NCBI RefSeq assembly: GCF_004011695.2
Contig: NC_082421.1
Coordinates: forward strand, 998,501-1,062,500
DNA: 64,000 bases
Direction: 5' to 3'
Source of the DNA: Ascochyta rabiei
Lineage: Eukaryota > Ascomycota > Dothideomycetes > Pleosporales > Didymellaceae
Made by a program: the position numbers and the translations under genes. The notes under the pieces were generated by a model. The model was not told the origin of the DNA. It saw only the letters and a list, made by a program, of their open reading frames with translations, and ran no database searches. This document shows, piece by piece, positions 1 to 11,815 of this stretch (within the stretch, counting starts at the first letter, position 1; every line of letters begins with the position of its first letter).

Positions 1-126
1 ATACGCTGGGTTATCGCTGGAGTGGAGCAACGTGGGTGAAAGCTTGTTAATACACGTCTTCTGTATCTTCTTTCCAAATTCCTTCATTTCAACAGTCAAG
101 CTTCGCAGCTGCCGTCTTTCCCGAGC

Positions 127-399
127 ATGCCGTTCATTGCCTCTATCTTCTCCAGTGGTTTCCCCATGTCGTCTGAACGTTTCGACAGGTTTGTCTCGTA
201 CATTCCCTACGCAGTCGCGTCTATACTTGTTGTTCTTTACTTCATCTTTGTCCTTCCACATATACAAGACTACGTCGTGGCCGCTTCAGGCTACATTTCT
301 GCTGCGCAGAAAGCAGCTCATGCTCAGGAATTCCCAAAGGGTTGCTCGCCTACAACGAGATACAACCGACCTGTGTTTGAGGTATACGGTCTATACTGA
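127..399 (+). CDS. uncharacterised ORF with one membrane segment, possibly a gene fragment
   Basis: This 90-codon frame begins at an ATG and holds one clear hydrophobic stretch, YIPYAVASILVVLYFIFVLP (about residues 25-44), followed by a short polar tail. I do not recognise the family. A GT donor-like sequence (GTATAC) lies near its end and a possible acceptor near 424, so it could continue into the open frame at about 425-640. It may also be only a remnant next to the broken transporter gene downstream. The window starts just upstream, so promoter context is lacking. Confidence 0.25.
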   Translation: MPFIASIFSSGFPMSSERFDRFVSYIPYAVASILVVLYFIFVLPHIQDYVVAASGYISAAQKAAHAQEFPKGCSPTTRYNRPVFEVYGLY

Positions 400-619
400 A
401 GAGTGAATCTTTCGCCGCTGAAGAAGCATCCACTCGCGCATCATTCACTACAGCAAGTGGAACGTTCAAGATGATCTTGAGCAACTTCCACACCCAACAA
501 CAAAGTACCTGTGCAGATTTGGATTCGAATGCGCGCAGGTCGCTGCATCAACGCCAGGAGTCAGCACACTATTCTCTGCCCTCTCCACGCCAACCCACAA
601 CGCCTACCATCTCAGTCAC

Positions 620-1841
620 AGAGCCCAATGGCCTCACATACAATCTGGAGAGTACCATGAGCCGACATGGCTCTATATGCCGAACAAAAGAGCTCTGGCT
701 ATTCTAGCCCTATCACAACTCGTCGACTTTTGGCAAATGGCATCCCTCCAGTCCTACATGGTCGAACAGCTCCACTCCTTCGATATCGGCATCCCAACCG
801 CATCCCTCTCCTATCAGACCGGCGTATTACAAGGCTCCTTCACATTTGCGCAGATCATCATATCAGTCCTCTGGGGTCGAGCTGCAGACTCTCCGCTGAT
901 TGAATGAAGGACGGTGTTGCTCATCGGACTTTCGGGGACCAGCGTGAGCTGCATCGGCGTAGCTTTCATGGACTCGTCGTTGCATTCCTCGAAGAGACCT
1001 TAGCCACGAAGCGACAGGATCGTTGTTTCAGGGACCAAATGACCCGCATGTATCGTGGTGTTGTCACTGTTCTATTTGGACAAACCGCTCAGCGTCCCGG
1101 GGTACCATACACTGAAAAGCATAGAACAAAAAGGTACCAATTAGCAAGGCTCCCGTTCGCAAAATCTGGACTCCAAACGTACTCTGGACACTGCTGAGCG
1201 TTGCAATCTTCGACTTGCACATGGGTGCTTTCTCTGGCCTGTGGATCATCTTCCTCTCTACCCCACGCACCGCTCCCGATCAAGCATCAAGTACAAACGC
1301 AATACACTTTACGGGCGGTCTTGCCTCCTCGCCTTTTTTGCTTGGCTCATCGCTAGCCATACTCGAGATCGTGGGTTTCTTTCTCCAAGTACTGCTCTAT
1401 CCCTGGGCGAACTCGCGATTCGGGCTGATGCGATGTTTCCGCTACTCGCTGCTGTTGTTCCCTCTGGCGTACGTCCTCGCGCCATACCTCGCTTTGCTTC
1501 CATCGGCAACCGCGCCGCCTCAGCCTGCAGCCGGCGCGCTAGTTTAGCTCAGTATCCCTCTAGTAATCACGCTGCAAGTTTCTGCGCGCACATTCGCATT
1601 GCCTGCTTCGATTATCCTGGTCAACAATGCAAGCCCACACCCTAGCGTTTTAGGTACTATTCACGGTGTTGGGCAGAGTGTGAGCTCTGCGATGTGGACC
1701 TTGGGTCCAGTCGCGGGAGGGTATTGGTTTGGCCTCGGTTTGGAGAAAGGAGTGGTCGTGTTAGGGTGGTGGGCCATTGCAGGCATCAGTGCTCTTGGAT
1801 TTTTTGCAAGCCTTTGGGTAAAGAAAGGGTCAGGGTACTAA
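620..1841 (+). pseudogene. MFS transporter pseudogene
   Basis: Recognisable pieces of a 12-helix major facilitator transporter, resembling fungal ZIFL-like drug/metal transporters. The N-terminal piece (about 620-1000) contains LAILALSQLVDFWQMASLQ and the loop start LWGRAADS. It is interrupted by TGA at 905-907 exactly where the conserved GRR of the loop 2-3 motif should stand, and the reading resumes with RTVLLIGLSGTSVSCIG. A TAG ends that frame near 1000. The C-terminal piece (about 1165-1841) is in another frame, with KIWTPNVLWTLLSVAIF and GTIHGVGQSVSSAMWTLGPV, and is broken by TAG at about 1546. Helices 3-6 appear to be missing because only about 180 bp separates the two pieces. Two in-frame stops plus an internal loss make a working product very unlikely. 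The frame is also open upstream from about 425, which may be extra N-terminal sequence. Confidence 0.75.
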
Positions 1842-1981
1842 GTCGTACTTGAGGAACAAGCCAAAGGTACCGAGCAAAGTAGAGGCTAAACTACGCCTAT
1901 GGTGTCTTACAAATGAACACGTCATCACCAGTTAAAAGCACTCTCTTTTCATTATTCCCGTCTATCGATACTCTGCAGCTT

Positions 1982-3950
1982 TCAAAGCTTAACACTATGC
2001 TTCCTCGCCCACTCACTCGTCAGCCCCTTGTAGTCCTCAGGACCATACGGTTCAGTCCACTCCGTGATCATGCTGCTCTTTCTGTGAGACTGCAAGCCAA
2101 TGTCGTTCAGGAGCATGTCCAGATAGGGCACAGCATCGAAGACAAAGTCTGGCAGCCTCGCACCGTATCCGCAGGGGTACCTCCACCGTCCGAATCTCGA
2201 ATGAAGCGTTGTGATCCAACGCGCCTGCTCCAACGTCGGCAGGCGATCCAATTCGCCGTCAAAGTACGCCGATATCCAGAGCGCCTGTGCTTGTGCGCAA
2301 ATGGAGGTACTGATGGTCGAAATCATACCCGCGAAGGCGATATTTCTCGTCGTTAGTGTTGATGGCGGTGCGATGAAGCGGTAGAGTTGGAAGGGCTGGT
2401 TTGGTGTGTCCTCGTCGGTCTCCATGCGTACGGACTTTGGTACATTTGGCTGATCCTGGAGACGGGGAAACTTTTTGAGGATGAAGGAGTCGGCTTCTGT
2501 GACGAGTGGATCTGGCTGTGCAGAGTAATAGGGTACACCGAGGTCAGCAAGGCGCCCAGCAGGAAGAAAGTTGATGGGTGGACGTGACTTCCAGCCCGTT
2601 GCGCAGAAGAGTGCGTCAGCTCTGATCGAGTCGCCAGTTGAGAGGTGGACGATATTTTTAGAAAGGTGCGTGACGTCTGCGATATGGACGCGGACTTGAC
2701 CGTTGCGGATGTACTCGAAGAAATCAGTTGGGAAATTGCGAATGCTGAGACCACTTCCAATCCAGAAAGCTGACTGCCACGGTATCAGCTTCTTGGTCTC
2801 TGGGTGTTTGTTGAACTCCATCAGGTCAATTGCATCGCTTCCGAGGATGCTCCAGAAGGCGTCGACGATTTTGCGTCCCAGCCACGTGCCGTGCAAGAAA
2901 CGTCGAATACCTCCATAGCCATCTTCATCGCCCCAGACACACGGGCTTAGCCATGTCAAGAAACGAGTGTGTACAAGCTTCTCCAGCCACTTCTTCAACG
3001 GTGTCACGTATGGCGGCGCCATCCATACCGGTCCGCGACCACTCTTGCGAACGACCATGTCAACGGAAACTCCGGCGCTGGCGTAAGCATACGCAGCATC
3101 CCACATGCTCTTTCCGCCTCCTAGGACAGTGACATTGCGGGCACTCGTAAGAGTGTCGGACTGTTTACGGAAGTCTTTCGAGTGGAAAATCGGTGCCTTG
3201 AAGTCATCTTCTCCCTTGAAGGATGGGAGATGGGGCTCGGAAGTCAATCCAGTGGCGATGATCAGTTTCTTTGCCTGTAGAGCTGCCTCTTCGCCAGTCA
3301 AGGTGTTCCGCGTCTTGAGAGTCCAGTTTTTGGTCTTGATGTTCTCTTCAGCAGAATCCACCCGAATGTTCAACCGGGTGCGTGTATAGATTCCAAACTG
3401 CTTTGCGTACGCTGTCAAGTACTTGTGAAGGACTGTACCTGGAATATGTTCGCCCGGCTTGACGCCGAAGGTCGCAGTATCCATTGGAAAGTCACTGAAC
3501 TCGTAGGTGCCAAGCATGTTGTTAGATTTGAGACCGGGATACAGACGCTCAAGACTCCAGACACCGCCGATACTGGAACCGCCCTCGAGCACCACTATCT
3601 CTTCATTTGGATGCAGTTCAATGTAGGCTCTTGCTGCTGCAAGGCCGTACCAACCTACAATCTGAGGTTAGTATGCTATGGTCGAAGACTTAAGGCTATT
3701 GCGAAGTTTCTCTATGCATTTTCCAATCCTGACCGTAGGCTAGCAGAAAAGAAAAGGAAGTAACAGATAACAAAAGCGGGGAACCGATGGCCACTCCTTT
3801 GAGAACTACCTGGCGTGCTCACGCAATAATCAGAGTCAGTTGGTAAAGACACGTGACAGGAATGAAGGTGTCCATGGCCTCCTCACGAAAGCAATGGGGA
3901 AAAAATTGCGACCTACCAGCTCCTACGATGACCAAGTCGAATTCCTTCAT
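1982..3950 (-). CDS. flavin-containing monooxygenase-like FAD/NAD(P)H oxidoreductase
   Basis: Two exons: 3917-3950 and 1982-3654. They encode 568 aa. The intron (3655-3916, 262 nt, GTAGGT...TTGTAG) restores the FAD-binding Rossmann motif, because exon 1 ends ...DLVIVGAG and exon 2 continues WYGLAAARAY. A second dinucleotide motif, VLGGGKSMWD (about residues 188-197), should bind NADPH, and FCATGW is the typical FMO/BVMO ATG motif. The family oxidises N, S or ketone centres with O2 and NADPH; the substrate cannot be read from sequence. The length is normal for fungal FMO-like proteins annotated as dimethylaniline monooxygenase. The gene ends 140 bp from the end of the MFS pseudogene, in convergent orientation. 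No other pathway genes sit beside it. Confidence 0.88.
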
Positions 3951-4739
3951 GACGATCAATCCGACTTACTAGAGAAGAACTCTGAGAAAGAACAGCAGTG
4001 AAAGCAACATGGGAGAAAGGAATTGTGTATCCCAATAGAGCGCGATCCAGAGAAAACTGCGTGCAGACACCGAGGGGCCGCACCAGAGTCGAATCTATCA
4101 CGAAAGGGGCCACACAGTAAAGCTCCGGCAGGATTGGTTGTCTAGTTTTCCCTTTTGGTAACACGGGAGATGACCGTGACACAGCAATTGTGGGCTTACG
4201 GGGATATCCTAGCCAGCCCCAGTGTTAGTTGTCACCCCAAACGGTGTCCGTACTTTATGCCGTTAGGACGTAAGTCCTGAGTAGGTAAGGCCACATTGTG
4301 AGCCCCCTGTTGCGCGCAAGGCTTATCCCACGGCCCTTAACCGGCTCAACCGAGCCGCGTAACTATCCACGTGCGGTGTCAAAATGATGCGGAAGCAAAT
4401 GACAGCATTCGGATAAGATGTGATCTGACCCGTGGAGGCTCTCCAGTGCCTTGTTATTGCATGTATCTGTGTCCGATTTTGAGATATCAAGCTGATCGGA
4501 ACCGTGCATCCGTACATGTCCAGATATCACCCACGAACCGAGTGTAGCAGAACGCGAGAATCATCTGAAACCATAAGAGCGTCTTTTTGGATATGCAGCA
4601 GCGTGTCAACAACCTAGGCGGCCGAAGCAACACCGGTGGTGATGATATGAGATCAAACAGAACTGTAGGGATAGACTCCACGTTCGCAAGATCAGGTCAA
4701 GGAGTGGTTTGTCTCCATGAGGGCAGGGCTCGGTTTCCA
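3951..4739. other. gene-poor spacer upstream of the monooxygenase
   Basis: This stretch should contain the promoter of the monooxygenase. I see only short open frames without recognisable protein motifs, and no RNA gene. Confidence 0.5.
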
Positions 4740-5056
4740 GGACACCGAACAGGCATTTTTCGGTGCTCTGCACACCAAACGAGTTTAGTGCGACGGCAGA
4801 CTTCTTCCGCTTCTATCTGCTTATCAGATCTACTGTGGTATCCGACGAAAGTAGTATAGGTGGGGAACAGTGTCCAGGGGTACGGACCGAAAATGCAAGA
4901 ACTCCCACCACCTATCGAAGCGGATAGAAGCAGTTTCAGTTGCTGACTGCTGGTGCTGTTGTCAATCTGTGTGAAACTGAAAAAAAAAATCAATTCGCGA
5001 GGCTTTATCATCAGCCACTTCGGATCCACTCACACTACTTTCGCCCGGTACCACAG

Positions 5057-5235
5057 TAACTCTGGTATTCTTGCTAACTGGAGAATACTCCTTTACTCTT
5101 GGCACTTAACGGGTACCCTCTTACCCCTGACCACCCACACCACAGTCTTAGCTATGCTAGATTTACGCAATTTAGCTAAATTTACCTGCGCGTAGATAAC
5201 TCTAGCATGCCTAGAGACACAGGTAGATGTGGCAG
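5057..5235 (+). repeat. repeat copy A (less mutated)
   Basis: Direct repeat partner of 5430-5607. Shared landmarks in order are gagaatac, tttac, cagtctta, atgctagatt and gtagataa. This copy has C or G at most of the differing positions. Confidence 0.55.
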
Positions 5236-5429
5236 GAGAGAGCGTTAGCAGGAGCAAGAGCAGGAGAGAGAGGTAACAGGAGGGCTAGACAGATAGTAGT
5301 AGAGCTTGCCCTACACTTATCTATAGTTAGTAAAAATATTCGTGTAGTGTACCTAGCACTAATAAGCACCTGGTGCTCTAGAGTCTAGGCACCGAACGTT
5401 TGTCACAGGGTCTATCTGCTTATTGGATC

Positions 5430-5607
5430 TAAATCTAGTGTTCTTACTGTCTAGAGAATACCTCTTTACTTTTAATACTTGACAGGTGCTTTTTTACTTT
5501 AAACTATCTACATTACAGTCTTAGAAATGCTAGATTGAAATAGTTTAAGCTAATGTTTACTTATATGTAGATAATTTGCTATGTACTAGAGAGATAGCAG
5601 ATATTGC
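5430..5607 (+). repeat. repeat copy B (AT-shifted)
   Basis: Direct repeat partner of 5057-5235, offset about 373 bp. Most differences are C to T or G to A relative to copy A, for instance a C-rich stretch around 5112-5145 that has become T-rich around 5485-5515. This is the pattern left by RIP. Confidence 0.55.
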
Positions 5608-5900
5608 CTAAAAAGTAGAGGTAGATCAGCAAAGATCTTCTAGCACTTATCTAAGACAGTAGCAGATCTGCTAGTTAATTAAAGAGAGGTATTTAGTTCG
5701 GCGTAACGCGTTAAAATTCAATGTAACTGACGCCGAACGTTCGGTGCTTTGGACACCGGCCATACTCCTCAGGGCTCTACTAGCTCGTGGAGATTACCTG
5801 GGTTCAATACCTCTGGGTTGCCGTCTTGGGCTTGCGTTTGTTCTCAGACTTTATCCTGAACATTACCTTTGACCGTGGTGGAGCGAGACCCAGAAAAAAT

Positions 5901-7215
5901 ATGGGAGACTCTTTCACGACCGAGGCCTTCACCCTCTTGGGCGTTGGTATTGCTGTTATTGCACTCAGGACGGTGGCGCGCGCGACCGCGGTAGGCGTCA
6001 GGGGGTTTCAATTCGACGATTATCTTATGTGTATTGCTGGTGTTTGTACTATCCTATGCTGTATGGGGACCGGGATACAAGCTGACATGTTGTAGGTGAT
6101 ATACTCTCTCGAAACAGCGGCAGCATACGTCGTTGGCGCTTGGTGGCTCGGACTTGCAAACAACGGAATGACAGACGAGCAGCGCAGAATGCTCGATCCT
6201 GAGTCGCATGAGTACTCGCTACGAGTGGGTGGGTCGAAGACACAGCTGGTGGGCTGGAGTTTGTACACACTCCTATTATGGACACTGAAGCTATGCATGT
6301 GTCACTTCTATTCGAGGTTGACGTGAGTACCTCCATTTGCGTGACGTGACTGTCCCAGAATCGTACTGATACAATAGGCAGATCCGGACTCCATCATCTG
6401 GAGATGCGTGTCAAGATTGGCTATGTGTTGATCGGGGCAACATACGTCGCCACAGAGCTGTCTATCCTTTTAGGCTGTCGACCCTTCGAAAGGAATTGGC
6501 AGATATACCCTGACCCAGGCAGTTAGTAGCTATACTAGATCACAGTGGATGAGCATTACTGATTGATGTAGACTATTGTCAGCCAGCAATTTCCAAGATC
6601 GACTTGTATGTCACCGTAGTGCTGAACGTCCTGACAGACATGTACCTCATGTCAATACCAATGCCAATGCTGTGGAAGGCCAGTCTCGATATCAGGAGGA
6701 AACTATCGCTGGTCCTGGTCTTCGGAGGCGGCATCTTTGTCATGATGGCTGGCATACTACGGTGCGCCCTTATCATTAAGGATCCGATTAATGGCGCACA
6801 AGCTGCAGGAAGTTGGGCCTGTCGCGAGACCTTTGTCGCAGTCGTGATCGGCAACGTGCCTCTGATCTACCCGCTTACACGGCGCGGTGTCGAGAAAGTG
6901 TACTCAATAGCTGGCGCCTCCAAACATGGCCACGCCTCCCGGAGCCACGGATGCCAGCATGATGGCGACTCGCTGCCACTCAAGTCCAGCTGGAGCAAGC
7001 CTGCTCGAGGGGGGAAAAACCGCAGCGTCAATGCTCTGCCGACTACATGGAACGACGACCTTGGAGCAGATGGCTGGGAGAGTGAGATTCCCGGATCGAA
7101 TAGCCACACGAAGTCGCACTCACGGCATACAAGCGCGATCGAGATTCACGAGGCAAAGGGAGGTATCCAAGTAACGCAAGAAACCATATTGCACTCGGAG
7201 ATAGGGAAGTCTTGA
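5901..7215 (+). CDS. fungal rhodopsin-domain (Pth11-like) integral membrane protein
   Basis: Four exons: 5901-6041, 6096-6322, 6382-6521 and 6572-7215; 383 aa. Removing the first intron (54 nt, GTTTGT donor, gctgac branch point) takes out an in-frame TAG at 6093-6095 and joins DDYLMCIAG to VIYSLETAAAY, the usual sequence of this family. Other signatures are GLANNGMTDEQR, RVGGSKTQLVGWSLYTLLLW, NYCQPAISKIDLYVTVVLNV and GSWACRETFVAVV. About seven hydrophobic segments are followed by a polar cytoplasmic-type tail of about 120 residues. Members are plasma-membrane proteins of uncertain role; some relatives act in surface sensing. I chose the ATG at 5901 because the family N-terminus is short; an in-frame ATG at 5787 would add 38 residues. 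The first donor is weak, so this junction deserves checking. Confidence 0.85.
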
Positions 7216-7553
7216 ATACGAAGAGATGGTGGGCTGGGAGGATTGCGCCAAGAGGAGCGCAAAGCAACGCTTGTCAAACTTGGCGTACCAAACTTCAATT
7301 CCTTGATTAATATTAGTATCTAGCGACGGTCATACCCTATGCAATGCTGGGACTCATCACAGCTGCGCTGTGTCATATACGCCGATCTGCACCATGATCA
7401 GAGTGTGGAGTGATGCGCTCAGGTATAATATACCACCAACGCCAGTGCTATGCATATGTAGAACAAACCCAAACATCCTTCGAATACGGATCGATATCTT
7501 CGTTGATGAGAATGGCGCAGAGCGCCCGACTTCGTTCGTTATACTATCCCAAA
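7216..7553. other. convergent 3' spacer
   Basis: This sequence lies between the stop of the membrane protein and the stop of TAF1, which converge. It should hold both 3' UTRs. I see no gene in it. Confidence 0.5.
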
Positions 7554-10500
7554 CTAGAGGGGGGAGCCAGCAGTTTGAGGGGTGGCGGGCATAGGAGCTG
7601 CAGCAGATGCATCCTTGAAGGTGTCGCTCTGCTTCTTCTGACCATTGAGCAGTGGGCATAGTCTGCGAAAGGCTGTTAGCAAATGCAGTACACGTAGAGG
7701 GCTGGAAACAACTGGCTTACTTCTTGTTTGTCTTGATGTGGCCAACTTCACCACAGTTCGCGCACTTCCTGGGCGTTGCGCCGCCTTTGCCGGGACCTCC
7801 TGCATCACCACCCGTTGATTGACCCTTGGCCTTCTCGCGACCCTGGCGACGCTCCATATTGCGCTCCAGACGCTTCAGCTCGGCCATGAGCTTCAGCGTT
7901 TGCTGACGATCGTATTCTGGATCGCCAGTAGGTTTGATATCGTCGAGGCGCATGTTCATCAGGCGATCCTGCTTCTTACGCTTGATGTACATCTTGATGA
8001 CTTCAGGGTCAGTGACCGTCACCACCTGCTCCTCGAATTCGTCGTATTTGTTCCTAACAGTACGTGTGATACGCAACTTCTTGCCATGAGTCTCCGCATT
8101 GCTATTGCGACTGAGCTGACTCATAGTATCATCGTCGCCACGCATAAGGGCAGGTGTACCCATTTCGGAGCGTCCTCGCAAGGCGTTGCGTGCCGCGGCC
8201 GAATCTACGTCCTCCTCCACGTCTTCGGGTGGATTTGTGGCTGAGAGGTTCTCTTTCTGCTTATTCCAGATGCGCTTGATGGCATTTTCGTACATCGCCT
8301 GTTGCTGCTGCACATTGTAGCTGTGGCCGCTTAGTTCCTTCTGCTTCTTGGCATTGACCTGATCTGCGGCACTCTGCCCAACATCCCGGAAACCGCCCTT
8401 CATGGAGACCTTGATGAAACTAAATCCTAGGCCTTGCGCAGTGGGGTCACCCTCACCATGCAACTCCAGCATGGCCTTGCCAGCACATGCGTTCAAGAAG
8501 TTCTTTGTCGTGTTCCAGGGTGCCAACTTGACTGCCGAGTTTTCGCCTTCTTGCTCTTCTTCGTCGTCCCTGATATCGTTCGACTTGATACCAGAGTCCT
8601 GAAGCTGCTTATCACCGGCGTGCATGGAATCAATGAGACACACGTCCTCAGGCTTGATCCATGTGCGTAACGTGGGCTCATCGGGAATTGTCTCACCCTC
8701 CTGTGGTTTCCAGGTACCAAGGTCTTTATCGTACTTCATGATTTCTCGCATGCGGGATCGGTTTTGGGCGATTTCAGTGCCCGGAAGATGCAGCTTGATC
8801 ATTTCGTTGCTGACCCAGGGCTGCCTGATGTTGTACTGCTCACCCCTCCTATACATTCGGAAAGACAGCATCTTCAGACGCTTCTTTGATGCTTCAGTGA
8901 CCTTACGCGCATGCGTACCTGGCACTTCAACCGAAGGAAATTGTTGGCCAACAACGAGCAGATTGGGGATGTTCCGCATGTAGTATCTGGTGCCATTAAC
9001 ACCAGTAGAGCTTCTGCTCACAAGGAAATCAGTCGACTCCGGCGTGTGCTTGAACACCGGTGCTCGGTACATAGCATTATGCAAGGTCAACACCTCTTGC
9101 CCAGGCTCCACTTGTCCAAACAATGAGAAGGGACTCTTGTCCTGGGGCAAGAGTACCGAGGTCTCTCCGATGCCATCCTCGCGTTTTGGTCGTGCGCTGT
9201 CTTCCATGTCTTTGCGACGGTAATAATTGAGGATTTTGATACCCATTCCAAAGTTGGACAGCGTTGTAGGGTACTCCTCCGAATACTCAGCAAGCAAGAG
9301 GTCCGAATTATCGCCGATATTGAGATCTTCGGCTGTCGCGAACGCTTCTGACGGCTTGAGGTTTTTCTTGTGTTTCCTCTTGACAGACTTGAGCGTTGAG
9401 ATGCTAGCCCGCTCACCAATCTTGAAGTTGATCGTGGGGCGATGAAAGGACCGCAGCTCGCGATCAGAGAGGTTGACCTTATAGAAGGGATACTGCAGTT
9501 TCAAAGCGGGCAAGCTGTGCTCGACGTTCATGTGGCCGATCGTGCTGCGGACCTTCTGTTGACTGCTTTCCTTCAGCGCATCGTACGCCTCGTCGTTGGA
9601 AATGTTGTACCGCTTGAACATCGGGTTCGCAAGGCTACCGCGGTTGTCACGCTTGAGGCCGAGACCAGTTGTTCGTGGTTTAGGTGGCTCTGCGCTTGGC
9701 TGCTGTACGTCCAGCAAGAGGTGTGGATCGTTCATGTCCAGAATGACTTTTTTCGCGATCTTTGCAGTCTCCGCCTCCGGGTCGTCCCAAGATGGGAGAT
9801 CCATATGGTCGTACACTGAGAACGTGACAGGGTTTTCTCGACTGCTCAACTTTCGCTTCTTGGACGGTGCAAGGCTTCGTATCCAGTCGACGTCGTCATC
9901 GCCCAAGATCGTGTCTGGAGGCGACAGAAGTTGATCAACGTCCGAAGTACTCTCCTCGTCTAAGACGTCCCAGTCTTCACAAGCAATCTTCATATCACCC
10001 CAGGAGACGCTGCCAATCTTCTCGCGGTCGTCGAGTGTATCGAGATCATCCAGCTCCATCTGATCGTCGCTGTCTTGCTCCTCTTCTACGACGCTTGTGA
10101 TATAAATAAAGCTGCCCTGCTCGTCCTCCAGCTGGCGTTTCGATCCGGTTGTAGGAGCAGCCGAAGGTAACCGGAAGCTCTTTTCTTGGTCCACTGCAAT
10201 TTCGAGGCTGGCTTTGGTAAAAGGCATGAGCTTTGGCTGCTTCTGCGGTACTTTAGGAATGTAAAAGGCACGGTTGCGCGGGACGAGACTAAAGAAACGT
10301 GGAGGGATATTTGGCTCGAAATTGGGCCAGATCTTCTCAAAATCCTCCCTTGATGTCTTCGTGACCACTGGACCATCCTTTTCTTTGCCGTTGCGCGCTT
10401 GTTCAAACAGAGCCTTCTGCTCGAGCCACTCTGGGTCATCGTCCTCATCATCTCCCTGATGTGTAGCGTCAAGAGCGACATCCTGTAAGCCTGGTTGCGC

Positions 10501-10950
10501 CTTCCTATCGCCGAGCTCGACAGCATGCGGTCCGGCTCCGTTGATCAAGTCTTCGATAGAATCGACAGGCTTGTCCTCGTGTTGGTGTGAACGCTCTTGT
10601 ACAGGGCTCGAAAGCCCGTCGCCAAACAAATCATCCATGTCGTCTCCGCCATCTTCAAAGCTCTCGCCCAGATCTTGTAGCGTGGTTCCACTGAAGCCCT
10701 GTGTGTTCGGAATACCACTGGTTCCTGACGTGAACTCTTCCTCTGGTAAGTCATCGTCAGAGATGTCCTCGTAGTCGATGGCGTCGTCTGCCTTCTCTCC
10801 TCGATCGAGCTCGCGGTCATTCAACGATGCGAAAAAGTCTTCCCCGCCTGTAGCTGCGCCGACCTGCGCCGATTGTAGCAGCTTGCCCAAATCATCGTCC
10901 TCTGCGTCGTTTGCCTGCGCGGGCGCTTGTGGATTTTGATCGAGAGACAT
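7554..10950 (-). CDS. TAF1: TFIID subunit TAF1 (TBP-associated factor 1)
   Basis: Two exons: 7721-10950 and 7554-7662; 1112 aa. TAF1 is the largest TFIID subunit. It binds TBP through an acidic N-terminus and contacts TAF7 and promoter DNA through its central DUF3591 domain. The first 350 residues are rich in D/E runs, fitting the TBP-binding region. The conserved core starts near residue 480 (NLSDRELRSFHRPTINF) and includes NIPNLLVVGQQFPSVEVPG and SFRMYRRGEQYNIRQPWVSN. The C-terminal zinc knuckle KCANCGEVGHIKTNKK is split by the 58-nt intron and continues LCPLLNGQ, which confirms the splice. There are no bromodomains, as in yeast TAF1. The frame is open further upstream to 11295, but the ATG at 10950 gives the natural start MSLDQNPQ before the acidic region. 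Confidence 0.93.
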
Positions 10951-11815
10951 GGTCGCGTGTGGCGCAGTGATGGCAGCTTTTATGTGGGCAACTTTGCGTC
11001 GGTGCGCAAAGTACGGTGCGTGTGCTGAGAGAATCCGAGCGCGGTGAAAGCGCACCAAATGGTGGGTCAACCGTCGGGACTTGTACGGTCCCTCATGCAC
11101 GCCACGGGCGGTGTCGCGTGCGCGTTTCTGGAAAGGGCGAGCTTGTCCAGCTGGGTGGAGAGTGTTTGGAGGACGATTTCGCGGGATATGCGGAGTATCT
11201 TGGGGGTTGACGTCGCAGTCGCCCACAGGCAGGCGCGCGTCGTGTCGAGGTGATGGATGCCGCAGCTTGAAGTCCCCCATATGTGCACGGACCAACCAAT
11301 GACGCCAACCAATGGCATGCGTCGATGCTTAACGAGAGGGCAGTCTTTTGTATTGCGGAAAGAGCAGGTTACGAGCCGACTGTGCTCGATCAAACAGGAG
11401 GTGGTATTAAGTGTTAAGTCTTTAGCTCACCTGCAACACAAAAAGGTGCTACAAGACTTCAGCTATTTTTGTAAAAGCTGTATAGCGCTCACAAACACGC
11501 TGAAGAACTCTAGCAGTACTACCCAGAAAGATGTCGCTAAAGCTTCGTAATCAGCTTTTCCTGCAATGCAAGAGGTAGTGTGCATGGAGAATTTTTCCAT
11601 CTAACGAAGTAACGTTCTGACCTTCCGTTGAACCGATGTCGAATATCTCCCCTCTACAAATCTGCCTTCTGATCCCATGCTTGCTTTCGTGCTGAACTGA
11701 TTTTGTACACTCTAGATGCTCGATATCACCCTGATCTGCAGACGCTGCTTACTCATTTTGAGCGTGTCATCGTACTTGGTTTTGCTGAAAGCCGGTCTTT
11801 CATCTGCTGAACATA
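10951..11815. other. spacer between TAF1 and TGS1
   Basis: This is the TAF1 promoter side and the TGS1 3' side. Open frames around 11016-11393 have arginine-rich, motif-free translations and look non-coding. No RNA gene was recognised. Confidence 0.45.

Larger units (their letters stand above)
4740..5757. repeat. degraded AT-rich repeat block
   Basis: A kilobase of low coding potential in which short sequences recur. The 18-mer at 4759-4776 (ttcggtgctctgcacacc) recurs with two differences at 5740-5757. A tctatctgcttat(c/t)(a/g)gatct motif occurs at about 4811 and 5411. A segment of about 175 bp at 5057 is repeated at 5430. AT content rises sharply between 5300 and 5720. No coding remnant of a transposase or polymerase was visible. 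It looks like a non-autonomous or strongly decayed element. Confidence 0.5.

Noticed and set aside
10951..11295. 115-codon N-terminal extension of TAF1
   Set aside because: Basic, low-quality translation before a well-placed ATG and acidic region; probably the 5' leader.
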